Assembly (NCBI RefSeq): GCF_900115845.1
Contig: NZ_FOXX01000002.1
Location: forward strand, 186,001-250,000
DNA from: Priestia endophytica DSM 13796
GTDB lineage: Bacteria; Bacillota; Bacilli; Bacillales; Bacillaceae_H
DNA length: 64,000 bases
Direction of reading: 5' to 3'
Under the pieces are notes generated by a model that worked only from the letters and a program-made list of their open reading frames with translations, ran no database searches and was not told the DNA's origin. How positions within the stretch are numbered: the stretch's first letter is position 1; every line of letters starts with the position of its first letter. Shown here piece after piece: positions 1 through 8,491 of this stretch. The translations under genes were made by a program, and so were the position numbers.

Positions 1-261
1 GCAGCAAATGGACGTGCTCTTTCTCTTAACAGCACAGACGGCTTTTTAAAACTAATCACTCGTAAAGAAGACGGTGTAATTATCGGTGCTCAAATCGCAG
101 GTAGTGGCGCTTCTGATATTATCTCAGAACTTAGCCTTGCAATTGAGTCTGGTATGACAGCTGAAGATGTTGCTTTAACAATTCACGCTCACCCAACTCT
201 TGGAGAGATTACAATGGAAGCAGCTGAAGTTGCTCTTGGTACTCCAATTCATATGCTATAA
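1..261 (+). CDS. pdhD: Dihydrolipoyl dehydrogenase (E3 of pyruvate dehydrogenase), C-terminal fragment
   Basis: Only the last 86 residues are in the window; the gene enters from the left edge. The fragment is the dimerisation domain of a flavin disulfide reductase. It carries the HAHPTLGE motif (residues about 67-74 of the fragment), which holds the His-Glu pair that reoxidises the E3 active site, and it ends GTPIHML. E3 reoxidises dihydrolipoamide on E2 using FAD and NAD+. The pdhD assignment, rather than another E3, rests on the downstream neighbours SR1 and speA, which follow pdhD in B. subtilis. A strong terminator follows directly, so this is the end of the pdh operon. Confidence 0.93.
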   Translation, partial: AANGRALSLNSTDGFLKLITRKEDGVIIGAQIAGSGASDIISELSLAIESGMTAEDVALTIHAHPTLGEITMEAAEVALGTPIHML

Positions 262-272
262 GATAGATGAAG

Positions 273-308
273 AAAAATCCCTTAGTCGAATGACTAAGGG
301 ATTTTTTT
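273..308 (+). terminator. Rho-independent terminator of the pdh operon
   Basis: A 14-bp perfect stem (274-287 with 292-305) has a 4-nt loop and ends in seven T. It starts 12 nt after the pdhD stop. Confidence 0.93.
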
Positions 309-378
309 GTATACAATAAGAAAGCTTGCATATATATAGGACAAGGGTTTGTTGGTGAGAGAGGAGGAGAAGGTTAGG

Positions 379-615
379 GTGCTGTATCATATTTACATCT
401 TACAATTTTTTATATGGTGTACATTTACATTTGTTGAGCATCTTTCTCACCGAGACCATCTTGGAGCCAAAGCGCTACTCTTCATTGTTTTTGTATATTT
501 AGGATACCTCATTGCTGAAATATATTTAAAACATAAAAAAAACGCTTTCTTTCTCACTGCAGTTTCTATGATCACTTTTTTTAGTGTGCAAACTTTAGTG
601 TTTTCTTTTTTCTAG
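379..615 (+). CDS. Small hydrophobic protein, unknown function
   Basis: I do not recognise this 78-residue protein. It is strongly hydrophobic, with about three predicted membrane helices (roughly residues 4-20, 28-46 and 55-77) and a short basic linker (KHKKN) before the last helix. GTG at 379 is preferred because an excellent SD, AGGAGGAG at 362-369, sits 9 nt upstream; in-frame TTG/GTG codons further up lie before or inside that SD. It occupies the pdhD-SR1 interval and is followed by the SR1 promoter, with no clear terminator between. It could be a lineage-specific membrane peptide. No function can be inferred. Confidence 0.55.
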   Translation: MLYHIYILQFFIWCTFTFVEHLSHRDHLGAKALLFIVFVYLGYLIAEIYLKHKKNAFFLTAVSMITFFSVQTLVFSFF

Positions 616-656
616 GCTGATGTTATGAAAAGAAAAAGGTTTATAAAATTTATTAA

Positions 657-667
657 TGTGTTATACA
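657..667 (+). promoter_or_regulatory. Candidate CcpN operator, upstream site of SR1
   Basis: TGTGTTATACA matches the CcpN consensus as I recall it (TRTGHYATAYW) at all 11 positions. It lies just upstream of the SR1 -35 box. In B. subtilis CcpN represses sr1 under glycolytic conditions. Confidence 0.6.
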
Positions 668-675
668 AATAAGCG

Positions 676-704
676 TTGACATTTTAAATGTGACATAATA
701 TTAT
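676..704 (+). promoter_or_regulatory. SigA promoter of SR1
   Basis: TTGACA at 676-681, a 17-bp spacer and TATTAT at 699-704. The start is expected near 711. A second CcpN-like site, TGTGACATAAT at 689-699 (10 of 11 matches), overlaps the spacer and -10, centred 32 bp from the upstream site. Confidence 0.8.
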
Positions 705-717
705 AGAAAACAAGAAG

Positions 718-731
718 ATAAAACGTTTTCA
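718..731 (+). promoter_or_regulatory. cre-like site at the SR1 start
   Basis: Read on the minus strand this is TGAAAACGTTTTAT, which matches the CcpA cre consensus TGWAANCGNTNWCA except at the last two positions. It lies just past the predicted transcription start, where a roadblock or repression would act. A minor CcpA effect on SR1 is known in B. subtilis. Confidence 0.4.
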
Positions 732-767
732 AAAATAACCTCAAAAGGCAAAAAGGAGCGCTATAAG

Positions 768-878
768 ATGGGAACAATTATTTGTCAAACATGCAGTGAC
801 ACAATCGAGTATTTTGATGATGAGAAAGTATCAACGCTTTACGGAACGTGCCCATATTGTGAGGAAAAAGATAAATAG
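768..878 (+). CDS. sr1P: SR1P, GapA-binding peptide encoded on SR1
   Basis: This 36-residue peptide begins MGTIICQTC and contains a CxxC pair near each end (Cys6/Cys9 and Cys28/Cys31) around the conserved block DEKVSTLYGTC. The SD AAAAGGAG lies 7-8 nt before the ATG. In B. subtilis SR1P (39 residues) binds the glycolytic glyceraldehyde-3-phosphate dehydrogenase GapA and stabilises the gapA operon mRNA, promoting GapA-RNase J1 contact. The four cysteines suggest a small metal-binding fold, which is an inference. It is easily missed because of its length. Confidence 0.85.
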   Translation: MGTIICQTCSDTIEYFDDEKVSTLYGTCPYCEEKDK

Positions 879-897
879 AATAATAGAATAATAAAAT

Positions 898-929
898 AAA
901 AAAGCTCTGCATTTGCAGAGCTTTTTTTT
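898..929. terminator. Bidirectional terminator of SR1 and speA
   Basis: The stem AAGCTCTGC/GCAGAGCTT has T-runs on both strands. It ends SR1 on the plus strand and lies immediately after the speA stop on the minus strand. Confidence 0.88.
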
Positions 930-2403
930 ATTTTATGGCTTTATGTTCTTTAATGACTCGAAGTGTCTTTAATGTGTGATCTTCAGGTCCTTGAACAGGA
1001 AGACCTTCTTCAAGATTTTTCTTAATATATTGGAGGTTTTCTTCCATAATAATTTCTCCAGGAATAAAGACAGGAATCCCTGGTGGATAAATCATGATAA
1101 ATTCAGCTGTAATACGTCCTGCTGATTCTTCAAAAGGAACAACCTCTGTTTCTGCATAAAAAGCATCTCGAGGTGTTAGAGAGAGTACAGGGATGTCTGG
1201 TAAGAGCACAGAGATATCCTCAGAGCTTTGGACGTTGTCCTTACACTCTTTAACAAGTTCTGTTAGTGCTTCTATAAGCGTGTTAATATTTTCTATTGTA
1301 TCTCCTGGTGTAATAATACAAAGCAAGTTGTAAAGATCAGAAAGTTCTACTTCAATATTGAAGCGCTCACGCAACCATTTTTCTGCATCATAGCCTGAAA
1401 TGCCAAGCTCTTTAATTGAAATGATAAGCTTTGTCGGATCCATATCATACGTTGCTTTCGTGCCAAGAATTTCACGTCCAATACAACGGATATATCCAAT
1501 TTCATTAATTCTTTTACGTGCTGTCTCAGCAAGGTCAATAGCATACTCTGCAAGCTCTTTTCCTTCTGTTGCAAGTCTTTTACGAGCAACATCTAGTGAA
1601 GCAAGCAAAATATAAGATGTTGATGTTGTTGTTAACATGCTTAAGATGGACTGAACACGCTTTGGTGAAACAAGTCCTTCTTTCATATTAAGAATAGAGC
1701 TTCCTGTCAAAGATCCACCTAACTTGTGCACACTTGTAGCAGCCATATCTGCTCCTGCTTGCATAGCTGATAGTGGAAGATCATCATGAAAATGAATGTG
1801 AACTCCATGAGCTTCATCAACAAGAACAGGAATTGAGAATGAATGAGCAAGTTCAACAATTCGCTTTAGATCTGCTGCAATTCCAAAATATGTTGGATTA
1901 ATAACAAGAACAGCTTTTGCATCTGGATGTTGATAAAGTGCTTTTTCTACTGCATCTGTTGTAATGCCATGTGAAATTCCTAAATCAGGATCAATTTCAG
2001 GATGAATAAAAATAGGGGTAGCTCCTGAAAATATGATAGCACTCATAACAGATTTATGAACGTTACGTGGAACTAAAATTTTGTCTCCAGGTCCACAAAC
2101 AGACATTACCATCGCTATAATGGCTCCGCTTGTACCTTGCACAGAGAAAAATGTATGATCAGCTCCAAAAGCGCGAGCAGCAAGTGCTTGAGCTTCTCGA
2201 ATCATTCCGCCTGGCTGATGGAGATCATCAAGCGGTGCAATATTAATCAAATCTATAGAAAGGGCATTTTCCCCAATAAACGAGCGAAATTCTTCATCCA
2301 TTCCACGGCCTTTTTTATGACCTGGAATATGAAATTGAATCGGGTCTTTTTTAGCGTGCTCGATAAGACCTGTAAAAAGGGGTGTTTCAAACTGCGAAGA
2401 CAA
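928..2403 (-). CDS. speA: Arginine decarboxylase (Orn/Lys/Arg decarboxylase, fold type I)
   Basis: The 491-residue protein matches the Bacillus SpeA length. It has the PLP fold-I layout: HIPGHKKG near residue 25, VDEAHG at 195-200 and the PLP lysine in SVHKLGG (Lys227), followed by the C-terminal decarboxylase domain with YPPGIP. It converts arginine to agmatine, the first step of spermidine synthesis in Bacillus. The start is TTG at 2403 with SD AAGGTGG about 9 nt upstream. The members of this family differ in substrate; arginine is inferred from synteny with SR1 and yktA. It stands alone, convergent with SR1. Confidence 0.9.
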   Translation of the reverse strand: MSSQFETPLFTGLIEHAKKDPIQFHIPGHKKGRGMDEEFRSFIGENALSIDLINIAPLDDLHQPGGMIREAQALAARAFGADHTFFSVQGTSGAIIAMVMSVCGPGDKILVPRNVHKSVMSAIIFSGATPIFIHPEIDPDLGISHGITTDAVEKALYQHPDAKAVLVINPTYFGIAADLKRIVELAHSFSIPVLVDEAHGVHIHFHDDLPLSAMQAGADMAATSVHKLGGSLTGSSILNMKEGLVSPKRVQSILSMLTTTSTSYILLASLDVARKRLATEGKELAEYAIDLAETARKRINEIGYIRCIGREILGTKATYDMDPTKLIISIKELGISGYDAEKWLRERFNIEVELSDLYNLLCIITPGDTIENINTLIEALTELVKECKDNVQSSEDISVLLPDIPVLSLTPRDAFYAETEVVPFEESAGRITAEFIMIYPPGIPVFIPGEIIMEENLQYIKKNLEEGLPVQGPEDHTLKTLRVIKEHKAIK

Positions 2404-2446
2404 TATACTAATCCCACCTTAATTATCAAACTTAAAAAACAAATGA

Positions 2447-2474
2447 ATTATAGCACTTATAGAATGGTTTGCAA
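2447..2474 (-). promoter_or_regulatory. SigA promoter of speA
   Basis: On the minus strand: TTGCAA (2469-2474), 16-bp spacer, TATAAT (2447-2452). Confidence 0.65.
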
Positions 2475-2607
2475 AGCTCTTTTTCATAGCTTTTCCGTTT
2501 TGAAAGGAAAAATAAAAAGAAGTTCTAAAAAATGAAAAGAAGTTGCGTTTATTCTATATTGTGAGGCACAATGTTAAAAGAGAAGTAAATGATAGGAGAT
2601 GAAAGGT

Positions 2608-2880
2608 ATGGAATATCAATATCCAATTTCAATTGATTGGAGTACAGATGAAATTGTTGATGTTGTTCGCTTTTTTGAAGCAATTGAAAAAGCATATGAA
2701 AAAGGAATTTCACGCGAACAGCTTATGAGCACATATAGACGCTTTAAAGAAATTGTCCCAAGCAAATCAGAGGAAAAGCAAATTTGCAATGAATTCGAAG
2801 AACAAAGTCATTACTCACCGTATCGAACGGTCAAAAAAGCAAAAGACGCACCAGAAGAAACTTTTATTCGTATGAGATAA
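2608..2880 (+). CDS. yktA: UPF0223 family protein YktA
   Basis: This 90-residue acidic, mostly helical soluble protein has the family opening [12 protein letters not shown] and a C-terminal YRTVKKAK. The function is unknown. The ATG at 2608 is chosen over the one at 2599 because the SD TAGGAG (2593-2598) overlaps the earlier ATG, and 2608 gives the usual family length. It is followed by yktB in the opposite direction, as in B. subtilis, with a shared terminator. Confidence 0.85.
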   Translation: MEYQYPISIDWSTDEIVDVVRFFEAIEKAYEKGISREQLMSTYRRFKEIVPSKSEEKQICNEFEEQSHYSPYRTVKKAKDAPEETFIRMR

Positions 2881-2883
2881 AAA

Positions 2884-2911
2884 AAGAAGAGCAACTTGCT
2901 CTTCTTTTTTT
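2884..2911. terminator. Bidirectional terminator between yktA and yktB
   Basis: The near-perfect palindrome AAGAAGAGCAA/TTGCTCTTCTT is flanked by A-run and T-run. It overlaps the yktB stop. Confidence 0.88.
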
Positions 2912-3539
2912 AGATTGTAGCTCCTAATTTATATAGAGGAAGTAGCGTTGTAAAGGCATCTTTAAACGTTTGGTCCCATTCATCTTTTGACATCTCTATA
3001 GCCTCTTTTTGCGGAATACGTAAACCACAGAGGATTTCTGCTTTTTTTACCTTTTCTAAGCGGTCAAAGAGAGCTGTTAAGTCTTCTCTTGATAAATCCT
3101 CCATTGAAATAGTATCAGGCTTTGTATGGTCTTTTGACCAAACAAAATAAGATGGGATGCTATTTTCGATTTCCTCAATATGTGTTTTTAGAACTTTTCC
3201 ATACTCTGTTTTAATATCTGCTTCATAAATAACAGCAAACCAAATAAAGACGTGAGACTCAAAAAGTCCGATTTGGAAATGTGGATGTCTTTTATACCCG
3301 CGCTTATTTGCTGCAAAAGCAACCCACGTATCTTTCGGTGGATGGACAGAGCGTCTGGCGTGTTTTGCAACGTGTGCAAACATTTCTTCCTGACATAGAG
3401 AAGATAGAAATGGAGCATATATTTCGCCTAAGCTTTCTAGCTTTGGACGTACTTGTTTTTTTAATTCGCCCATACGCTCATCAAGACCATCCACTGTAAA
3501 AACATTAAAGTCTTCTTTTGTAAATCTCTCGAATTTCAT
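2910..3539 (-). CDS. yktB: UPF0637/DUF1054 family protein YktB
   Basis: The 209-residue soluble protein has family blocks such as FTKEDFNVF at the N-terminus, SVHPPKDTWVAFA in the middle and FQIGLFESHVF. The biochemical role is unknown. ATG at 3539 follows the SD TGGAGGTG. The gene order yktA>, <yktB matches B. subtilis. Confidence 0.87.
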   Translation of the reverse strand: MKFERFTKEDFNVFTVDGLDERMGELKKQVRPKLESLGEIYAPFLSSLCQEEMFAHVAKHARRSVHPPKDTWVAFAANKRGYKRHPHFQIGLFESHVFIWFAVIYEADIKTEYGKVLKTHIEEIENSIPSYFVWSKDHTKPDTISMEDLSREDLTALFDRLEKVKKAEILCGLRIPQKEAIEMSKDEWDQTFKDAFTTLLPLYKLGATI

Positions 3540-3771
3540 GGTGCACCTCCAGATGAATGTTTTTTTTAGAATAGGTAAGGGTAACTAATAAGTAATCATA
3601 TCACAACTTAGATAGAACAATAGAGGTTAAAACCTCTAAAGCCTATTTTTAAAACTTTCTTACAAATGTAGTTACAAGATATAAATGTTCTACATACGAT
3701 ATAAAAATAATATATTCTGAATATTAAAACTTTTCGCCAAGCTTGTTATGTTAAGAGAGGGGGCTTCAACA

Positions 3772-3969
3772 ATGAAGCAAGTAGTAAATATTCACAAAAG
3801 AACTGAATATACCAACCGTTTAGCAGTGTTGAGGATGGAACTTGATTATGAGCTTGCCACTTTGTACGAAGCAATGATCGAAGAAAATGAGGAACAAAAA
3901 CTAAAAAGTAAACAAAAATTAGAAAAACTTCGCCAAGAGCTATTGAAGTACAGCGAAAAAAAACAATAG
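3772..3969 (+). CDS. Small coiled-coil protein, YkzI-like
   Basis: The 65-residue highly charged protein is predicted to be almost entirely helical, with heptad-like spacing (ELDYELATLYEAMIEENEEQ). The ATG at 3772 is preferred because AGAGGGGG (3754-3763) gives an SD at the right distance; an upstream in-frame ATG (3748) would precede it. Its place between yktB and the inositol-phosphatase gene is where B. subtilis carries ykzI, and its size is similar, so it is probably the orthologue. The function is unknown. Confidence 0.65.
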   Translation: MKQVVNIHKRTEYTNRLAVLRMELDYELATLYEAMIEENEEQKLKSKQKLEKLRQELLKYSEKKQ

Positions 3970-4000
3970 TATGAGCGTTATAAAAAAATAAAACTTGTTT

Positions 4001-4024
4001 AGACTATACAGGTCTGTATAGTCT
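4001..4024. repeat. Perfect 11-bp inverted repeat (terminator or operator)
   Basis: AGACTATACAG, a 2-nt gap, then its exact reverse complement. The downstream sequence CTCTTGTTATG is only moderately T-rich, so it is a weak terminator for the ykzI-like gene or a dimeric operator ahead of yktC. Confidence 0.6.
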
Positions 4025-4145
4025 CTTGTTATGAAGGTTTTAGAATAACAACTATAAAAAAGGATGAAACTTGATTTGTGGCGCTGATTTTCATAAGCTA
4101 CTTTTATAACTTAATTTTAGTTTGACTTTTAAGGGGGTTTGCGAA

Positions 4146-4946
4146 ATGGAAGATTTTTGGGAAAATATTTATACATATGCTACATCATGGGTAAAAGAAG
4201 CGGGAGAAATGATCAAAGATTCTTTTAGTAAAGAGCTTCTTATTGAAACAAAATCAAATCCAAATGACCTTGTTACAAATATGGACAAAGATGTTGAAAC
4301 TTTTTTATACGAAAAAATTCAAGAAACGTTTCCAACGCACCGTATTGTAGGAGAAGAGGGACATGGAACAGATGTTACATCGGCAGAAGGGGTCTTATGG
4401 GTTATTGATCCTATCGACGGTACAATGAATTTCGTCCATCAGCAGCGTAATTTTGCTATTTCCATTGGTATATTTGAAAATGGCGTAGGAAAAATTGGAT
4501 TGATTTATGATGTTATGCATGATGAGCTTTATCATACAATTCGTGGAAACGGGGCATATATGAATGATATCAAGCTTCCGATGCTTACTGAATCACCTGT
4601 AAAAGAAGCTATCCTTTCCCTAAACGCTACATGGGTAACAGATAATCACCGCATTGATCCAGCAGTTCTTTCTCCTCTTGTAAAAGATGTTAGAGGAACG
4701 AGATCATATGGTTCTGCTGCTCTAGAACTTGCTTACATTGCCGCTGGACGTCTTGATGGTTATATAACGATGAGACTTGCTCCGTGGGATTTTGCCGGTG
4801 GTCTTGTATTGATCGAAGAAGTAGGAGGAGTAGTTACTAATGTTTACGGAGAAGAACTTAATATTTTAGAAAAAAATAGTGTTTTTGCTGGTGAAAAAGC
4901 ATTTCATAAAGAAGTCCTTCAAACGTACATTAATAAAAAGAGATAA
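4146..4946 (+). CDS. yktC: Inositol monophosphatase family phosphatase YktC
   Basis: This 266-residue member of the Mg2+-dependent, Li+-sensitive phosphatase superfamily has the metal-binding motifs GEEG (69-72), DPIDGTMNF (88-96) and APWDFAGG near residue 210. It hydrolyses inositol-1-phosphate or related phosphomonoesters such as NADP/FBP-type substrates; the real substrate in Bacillus is not settled by sequence. The ATG at 4146 has SD AAGGGGG. The GNAT gene begins 2 nt after its stop, so the two are cotranscribed. Confidence 0.9.
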   Translation: MEDFWENIYTYATSWVKEAGEMIKDSFSKELLIETKSNPNDLVTNMDKDVETFLYEKIQETFPTHRIVGEEGHGTDVTSAEGVLWVIDPIDGTMNFVHQQRNFAISIGIFENGVGKIGLIYDVMHDELYHTIRGNGAYMNDIKLPMLTESPVKEAILSLNATWVTDNHRIDPAVLSPLVKDVRGTRSYGSAALELAYIAAGRLDGYITMRLAPWDFAGGLVLIEEVGGVVTNVYGEELNILEKNSVFAGEKAFHKEVLQTYINKKR

Positions 4947-4948
4947 CT

Positions 4949-5407
4949 ATGGAAAAACTGTCGTTTCGTTCATACACAGATGAAGACTTCCCATTTTTTC
5001 AGCAGTTAGTTTTGGCAAGCAAAGAATGGGAAAGTGAAGAATGCTCTGCAGAGAATCTTCCTGCTTACTTAAAAAAATATGAAATGCTTCAAGGCCATTG
5101 GACGATATATGAACAAGCTGGAGAAAAGGTAGGGCTCTCTTATAGTTTGCCTTGGGCTCCATCAAATGAAAAACCTTGGCTTGGCACACTACTTGTCAAA
5201 AAATCACGAAGAGGACAAGGAATTGGAAAGGAAATTATTACACAAATTGCCGAGCATTTTCAGGGAAATCATAAAGCTTTTTTTTGTGCTTGTCCTGTTG
5301 AAAAAACAGGCTGGCTACAATTTCTGGCTTCGTGTGGCTTTGAGCAATTTAAAGTAGAAAAAAATGAGGAAGAAAAAGAATACGTTATTTTAGTTTATCC
5401 TCTTTAA
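4949..5407 (+). CDS. GNAT-family N-acetyltransferase
   Basis: The 152-residue protein has the GNAT fold. The acetyl-CoA pyrophosphate-binding motif RRGQGIGKEI lies around residues 87-96, preceded by the strand GTLLVKKSR and followed by the helix/strand HFQGNHKAFFCACP. The C-terminal ASCGFEQF is the usual late GNAT motif. The acceptor is unknown. It starts 2 nt after yktC with no strong SD of its own, which suggests translational coupling. It is not part of the standard B. subtilis yktC-ylaF order, so it is an insertion relative to that gene order. Confidence 0.8.
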   Translation: MEKLSFRSYTDEDFPFFQQLVLASKEWESEECSAENLPAYLKKYEMLQGHWTIYEQAGEKVGLSYSLPWAPSNEKPWLGTLLVKKSRRGQGIGKEIITQIAEHFQGNHKAFFCACPVEKTGWLQFLASCGFEQFKVEKNEEEKEYVILVYPL

Positions 5408-5408
5408 A

Positions 5409-5448
5409 AAAAGCTATAAAAAGGACAAAATGTCCTTTTTATAGCTTT
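5409..5448. terminator. Bidirectional terminator, GNAT gene / ylaF
   Basis: A 17-bp perfect stem (5411-5427 with 5431-5447) with a 3-nt loop between the two convergent genes. Its right arm contains the end of ylaF. Confidence 0.85.
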
Positions 5449-5627
5449 CCAGCTTCACGAAGCTTCTTTTTTGTTGTAAAACCAAGTCCAATAATAACAA
5501 TAAGTGCAACAATACAACCAATTACTCCAACAATGCTACCTTCTCCGAGAAAAACCCCAATTAACATAATTGATAGCGTTCCCAAGATCGCATATAAAAG
5601 TAAACCCCATTTAATTGACTTCACCAT
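5439..5627 (-). CDS. ylaF: YlaF, small membrane protein (DUF5325)
   Basis: The 62-residue protein has two membrane helices (about residues 6-25 and 31-51) and a basic cytoplasmic tail, TTKKKLREAGKL. ATG at 5627 is used: the upstream in-frame ATG would start inside the SD (GGGAGGG). Position just before typA, on the opposite strand, matches B. subtilis ylaF. The function is unknown. Confidence 0.82.
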   Translation of the reverse strand: MVKSIKWGLLLYAILGTLSIMLIGVFLGEGSIVGVIGCIVALIVIIGLGFTTKKKLREAGKL

Positions 5628-5708
5628 AAACCCTCCCAAATGTCTTTCATATTGTGAAGAATATCTTAAGTGTACCGAAAAACCGAAAGCATTTCTAGTT
5701 TCTTTATG

Positions 5709-5717
5709 TTATAATAT
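5709..5717 (+). promoter_or_regulatory. Extended -10 promoter upstream of typA
   Basis: TGTTATAATA provides TG-N-TATAAT, an extended -10 that needs no strong -35. It lies about 80 bp before the typA start. Confidence 0.6.
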
Positions 5718-5795
5718 CCTAGGCATTAGCTTGATATGTGTGAAATTTGGATAAGCTAGTGAAGTATTTACACAAAAGTATGGGAGTTGAAGGGC

Positions 5796-7631
5796 TTGAA
5801 CATTCGTCAAGACTTACGAAATATTGCAATTATTGCCCACGTAGACCATGGGAAAACAACACTTGTAGATCAGCTGTTACATCAATCTGGAACGTTTCGT
5901 GCTAACGAGCAAGTTCACGAACGTGCAATGGATTCAAATGATCTAGAACGTGAGCGAGGAATTACAATCCTAGCAAAAAATACGGGCATTCATTATAAAG
6001 ATAAACGTATTAATATTTTAGATACACCAGGACATGCTGACTTCGGTGGAGAAGTAGAACGTATCATGAAAATGGTAGATGGCGTTCTTCTGGTTGTCGA
6101 TGCTTATGAAGGGTGTATGCCTCAAACGCGTTTTGTACTTAAAAAAGCGCTAGAGCAAAATTTAACGCCAATTGTTGTTGTAAACAAAATTGACCGTGAC
6201 TTTGCTCGTCCAGCAGAAGTTGTGGACGAAGTAATCGATCTTTTAATCGAGCTTGATGCAACTGAAGAACAGCTTGAGTTTCCTGTTGTTTATGCATCAG
6301 CAATTAACGGAACAGCAAGCCGTAATCCTGAAAAGCAGGATGAGAACATGGAAAGCTTATTTGATGCTATCATTGAGCACATTCCAGCACCTGTTGATAA
6401 CAGTGAAGAACCGCTACAATTCCAAATTGCGATGCTTGACTACAACGACTATGTAGGCCGTATTGGAGTTGGACGCGTTTTCCGCGGAACAATGAAAGTT
6501 GGTCAACAAGTTGCACTTATGAAAGTTGACGGTTCTGTTAAACAGTTCCGTGTAACAAAAATGTTTGGTTTTATCGGATTAAAACGCGTTGAGATTGAAG
6601 AAGCAAAAGCAGGAGATTTAATCGCTGTATCTGGAATGGAAGACATCAACGTTGGGGAAACAGTTTGTCCTGTAGATCATCAGGAAGCACTTCCTGTTCT
6701 TCGTATTGATGAGCCAACTCTACAAATGACGTTCCTTGTGAACAACAGTCCTTTTGCTGGAAGAGAAGGTAAATTCGTAACAGCGCGTAAAATTGAAGAG
6801 CGCTTGATGTCAGAGCTTGAAACAGACGTAAGTTTACGCGTTGATCCTACTGATTCTCCTGACGCTTGGGTGATTTCGGGACGCGGAGAGCTTCATCTTT
6901 CAATCTTAATTGAAAACATGCGTCGTCAAGGTTACGAGCTTCAGGTGTCAAAACCAGAAGTTATCATCAAAGATATTGATGGTGTTCGTTCTGAGCCGGT
7001 TGAGCGCGTACAAATCGATGTACCAGAAGAGTACACAGGTTCAATCATGGAATCAATGGGAGCTCGTAAAGGTGAAATGTTAGATATGACAAACAACGGC
7101 AATGGCCAAGTTCGTCTAATCTTTATGGTACCTTCTCGTGGTCTTATCGGTTACACAACGGAATTTTTATCACTAACTCGCGGATACGGCATCATTAACC
7201 ATAGCTTTGATAGCTATCAACCAATGCAAGCTGGCCAAGTTGGTGGACGTCGCCAAGGTGTGTTAGTATCAATGGAAACAGGTAAGGCTTCTTCATACGG
7301 AATTATGCAAGTTGAAGAACGTGGCGTAATTTTTGTTGAGCCAAATACAGAAGTTTATGAAGGTATGATTGTTGGAGAACATTCTCGTGAAAACGATCTT
7401 GTTGTTAATATTTCAAAAACGAAGCATGCAACAAACGTTCGTTCTGCAACAAAAGACCAAACAGTAACAATGAAAAAACCTCGTATTATGTCTCTTGAAG
7501 AATCATTAGAATATCTAAACGAAGACGAATATTGTGAAATTACACCAGAATCTATTCGTCTACGTAAGAAAATTCTAGATAAAAATGAGCGCGAAAAAGC
7601 AGCTAAAAAGAAAAAGCTTGCAAATAAATAA
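5796..7631 (+). CDS. typA: Ribosome-associated translational GTPase TypA/BipA
   Basis: The 611-residue protein is a canonical TypA. The G1 motif AHVDHGKTT lies at 14-22, followed by the switch-I RGITI, G3 DTPGHADF and G4 NKID. Beta-barrel and EF-G-like domains III/V follow, with [15 protein letters not shown], then the TypA-specific C-terminal domain (from about residue 480). TypA assists 50S assembly and growth at low temperature or under stress. Start: TTG at 5796 is preferred because it aligns with the B. subtilis N-terminus (M-x-x-R-x-DLRNIAI) and sits 9 nt after GGGAG. A TTG at 5787 is the alternative. Confidence 0.95.
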   Translation: MNIRQDLRNIAIIAHVDHGKTTLVDQLLHQSGTFRANEQVHERAMDSNDLERERGITILAKNTGIHYKDKRINILDTPGHADFGGEVERIMKMVDGVLLVVDAYEGCMPQTRFVLKKALEQNLTPIVVVNKIDRDFARPAEVVDEVIDLLIELDATEEQLEFPVVYASAINGTASRNPEKQDENMESLFDAIIEHIPAPVDNSEEPLQFQIAMLDYNDYVGRIGVGRVFRGTMKVGQQVALMKVDGSVKQFRVTKMFGFIGLKRVEIEEAKAGDLIAVSGMEDINVGETVCPVDHQEALPVLRIDEPTLQMTFLVNNSPFAGREGKFVTARKIEERLMSELETDVSLRVDPTDSPDAWVISGRGELHLSILIENMRRQGYELQVSKPEVIIKDIDGVRSEPVERVQIDVPEEYTGSIMESMGARKGEMLDMTNNGNGQVRLIFMVPSRGLIGYTTEFLSLTRGYGIINHSFDSYQPMQAGQVGGRRQGVLVSMETGKASSYGIMQVEERGVIFVEPNTEVYEGMIVGEHSRENDLVVNISKTKHATNVRSATKDQTVTMKKPRIMSLEESLEYLNEDEYCEITPESIRLRKKILDKNEREKAAKKKKLANK

Positions 7632-7676
7632 TGATAATTGTGGCCTTAAAAGTTAATATCTAAAGGAGCGTGATTG

Positions 7677-7988
7677 ATGATGGGTGTAAGTGAACGCCTT
7701 CAGTTTTTTGCGAAGCTTTTTAAAGTGGACGAAAACCCCGAAGCGGGCATGTGGTTATTGTACTTTACCATTCTTTTGCTAGCCGTTGTTGTATACAATT
7801 TAGGTTTTGCGCGAAAGCTGCCTATCATCAAGAACGTAATCATTTATGCATTATTAGCTTTTGGCTGCACAATTCTTACGTTTTTCGGAGCCTTTTTACC
7901 TGTAGCAGAGGGCTTGCTCATTGCGGTTCTTGTGCTTGGGGCCTACAAAGTGCGCTTGCATCAAGCAAAGAAAAACGAACAAATGTAA
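7677..7988 (+). CDS. ylaH: YlaH-like membrane protein
   Basis: The 103-residue protein has about three hydrophobic helices (roughly 25-42, 52-72 and 74-92) after an amphipathic N-terminus. The ATG at 7677 has SD AAAGGAG 8 nt upstream. It sits directly downstream of typA and upstream of ylaI, as in B. subtilis. The function is unknown. Confidence 0.82.
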   Translation: MMGVSERLQFFAKLFKVDENPEAGMWLLYFTILLLAVVVYNLGFARKLPIIKNVIIYALLAFGCTILTFFGAFLPVAEGLLIAVLVLGAYKVRLHQAKKNEQM

Positions 7989-8055
7989 AAAAGCGGGATA
8001 GCGTTGTTGGACGTTATCCTGTTTTTATAAGCAAAAACGTTGTTGAGGTGGAGAA

Positions 8056-8256
8056 ATGAGAGTTCAATGCGTAATTTGTGATGTAATTGAAACAATTGAT
8101 AACGAATTACCGTTAGCCAAAAAAATTAGAAATCGTCCTATTCATACATATATGTGTCAAACGTGTCATGACCGTATTACAAAGCGTACAGAAGAGCGAA
8201 AAGCAACGGGGAACTTTAAGCTTTATGAATCGAAAAAGGACGAAGATGAATGGTAA
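8056..8256 (+). CDS. ylaI: YlaI, DUF2197 zinc-ribbon-like protein
   Basis: The 66-residue protein has two CxxC pairs (Cys5/Cys8, beginning VQCVIC, and Cys34/Cys37, MCQTC), which is a typical four-cysteine zinc site. The rest is highly charged. The SD GAGGTGGAG precedes ATG 8056. Role unknown; it may be an RNA or protein contact module. It follows ylaH by 67 bp. Confidence 0.85.
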   Translation: MRVQCVICDVIETIDNELPLAKKIRNRPIHTYMCQTCHDRITKRTEERKATGNFKLYESKKDEDEW

Positions 8257-8425
8257 AAGTTTCAGATGTAAATGTAGTGTAAAAAAAGGGTGAATAAGTA
8301 AGGGAATTTTCTGAATTCTATTTTCATTTCTTCTAAAACACGTTATGATAAACATAATCTTTACTGATTGTTGTAAAGAGGTTGTAAGGCAACTATCAAT
8401 CCTGTCAATGGAAGAGGTGCTAGAA

Positions 8426-8491
8426 ATGTCAAACAGAAACGTAGCATGTACATTTACGATGAAATTTATAAAAGTAGATAAAAACGCTTAG
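8426..8491 (+). CDS. Possible 21-residue micro-ORF
   Basis: The ORF encodes a peptide beginning MSNRNVACTF. SD GAAGAGGTG lies about 8 nt upstream. The stop codon falls within the left arm of the following terminator. I do not recognise the peptide. It could be a real small protein or an accidental ORF. Confidence 0.3.
   Translation: MSNRNVACTFTMKFIKVDKNA

Larger units (their letters stand above)
711..929 (+). ncRNA. sr1: SR1 dual-function small RNA
   Basis: A stand-alone transcription unit of about 215 nt has its own promoter, a short ORF (SR1P) and a terminator. It lies between pdhD and speA as in B. subtilis, where SR1 is about 205 nt. In B. subtilis SR1 base-pairs with ahrC mRNA, which encodes the activator of arginine catabolism, and also encodes SR1P. 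The identification rests on position, size, the SR1P sequence and the operator arrangement. The ahrC pairing cannot be tested here because ahrC is outside the window. The exact 5' end is inferred from the -10 box. Confidence 0.82.

Noticed and set aside
2137-2535. 132-codon frame antisense to the speA start
   Set aside because: It overlaps speA and its promoter; no SD and Lys/Phe-rich random-looking product.
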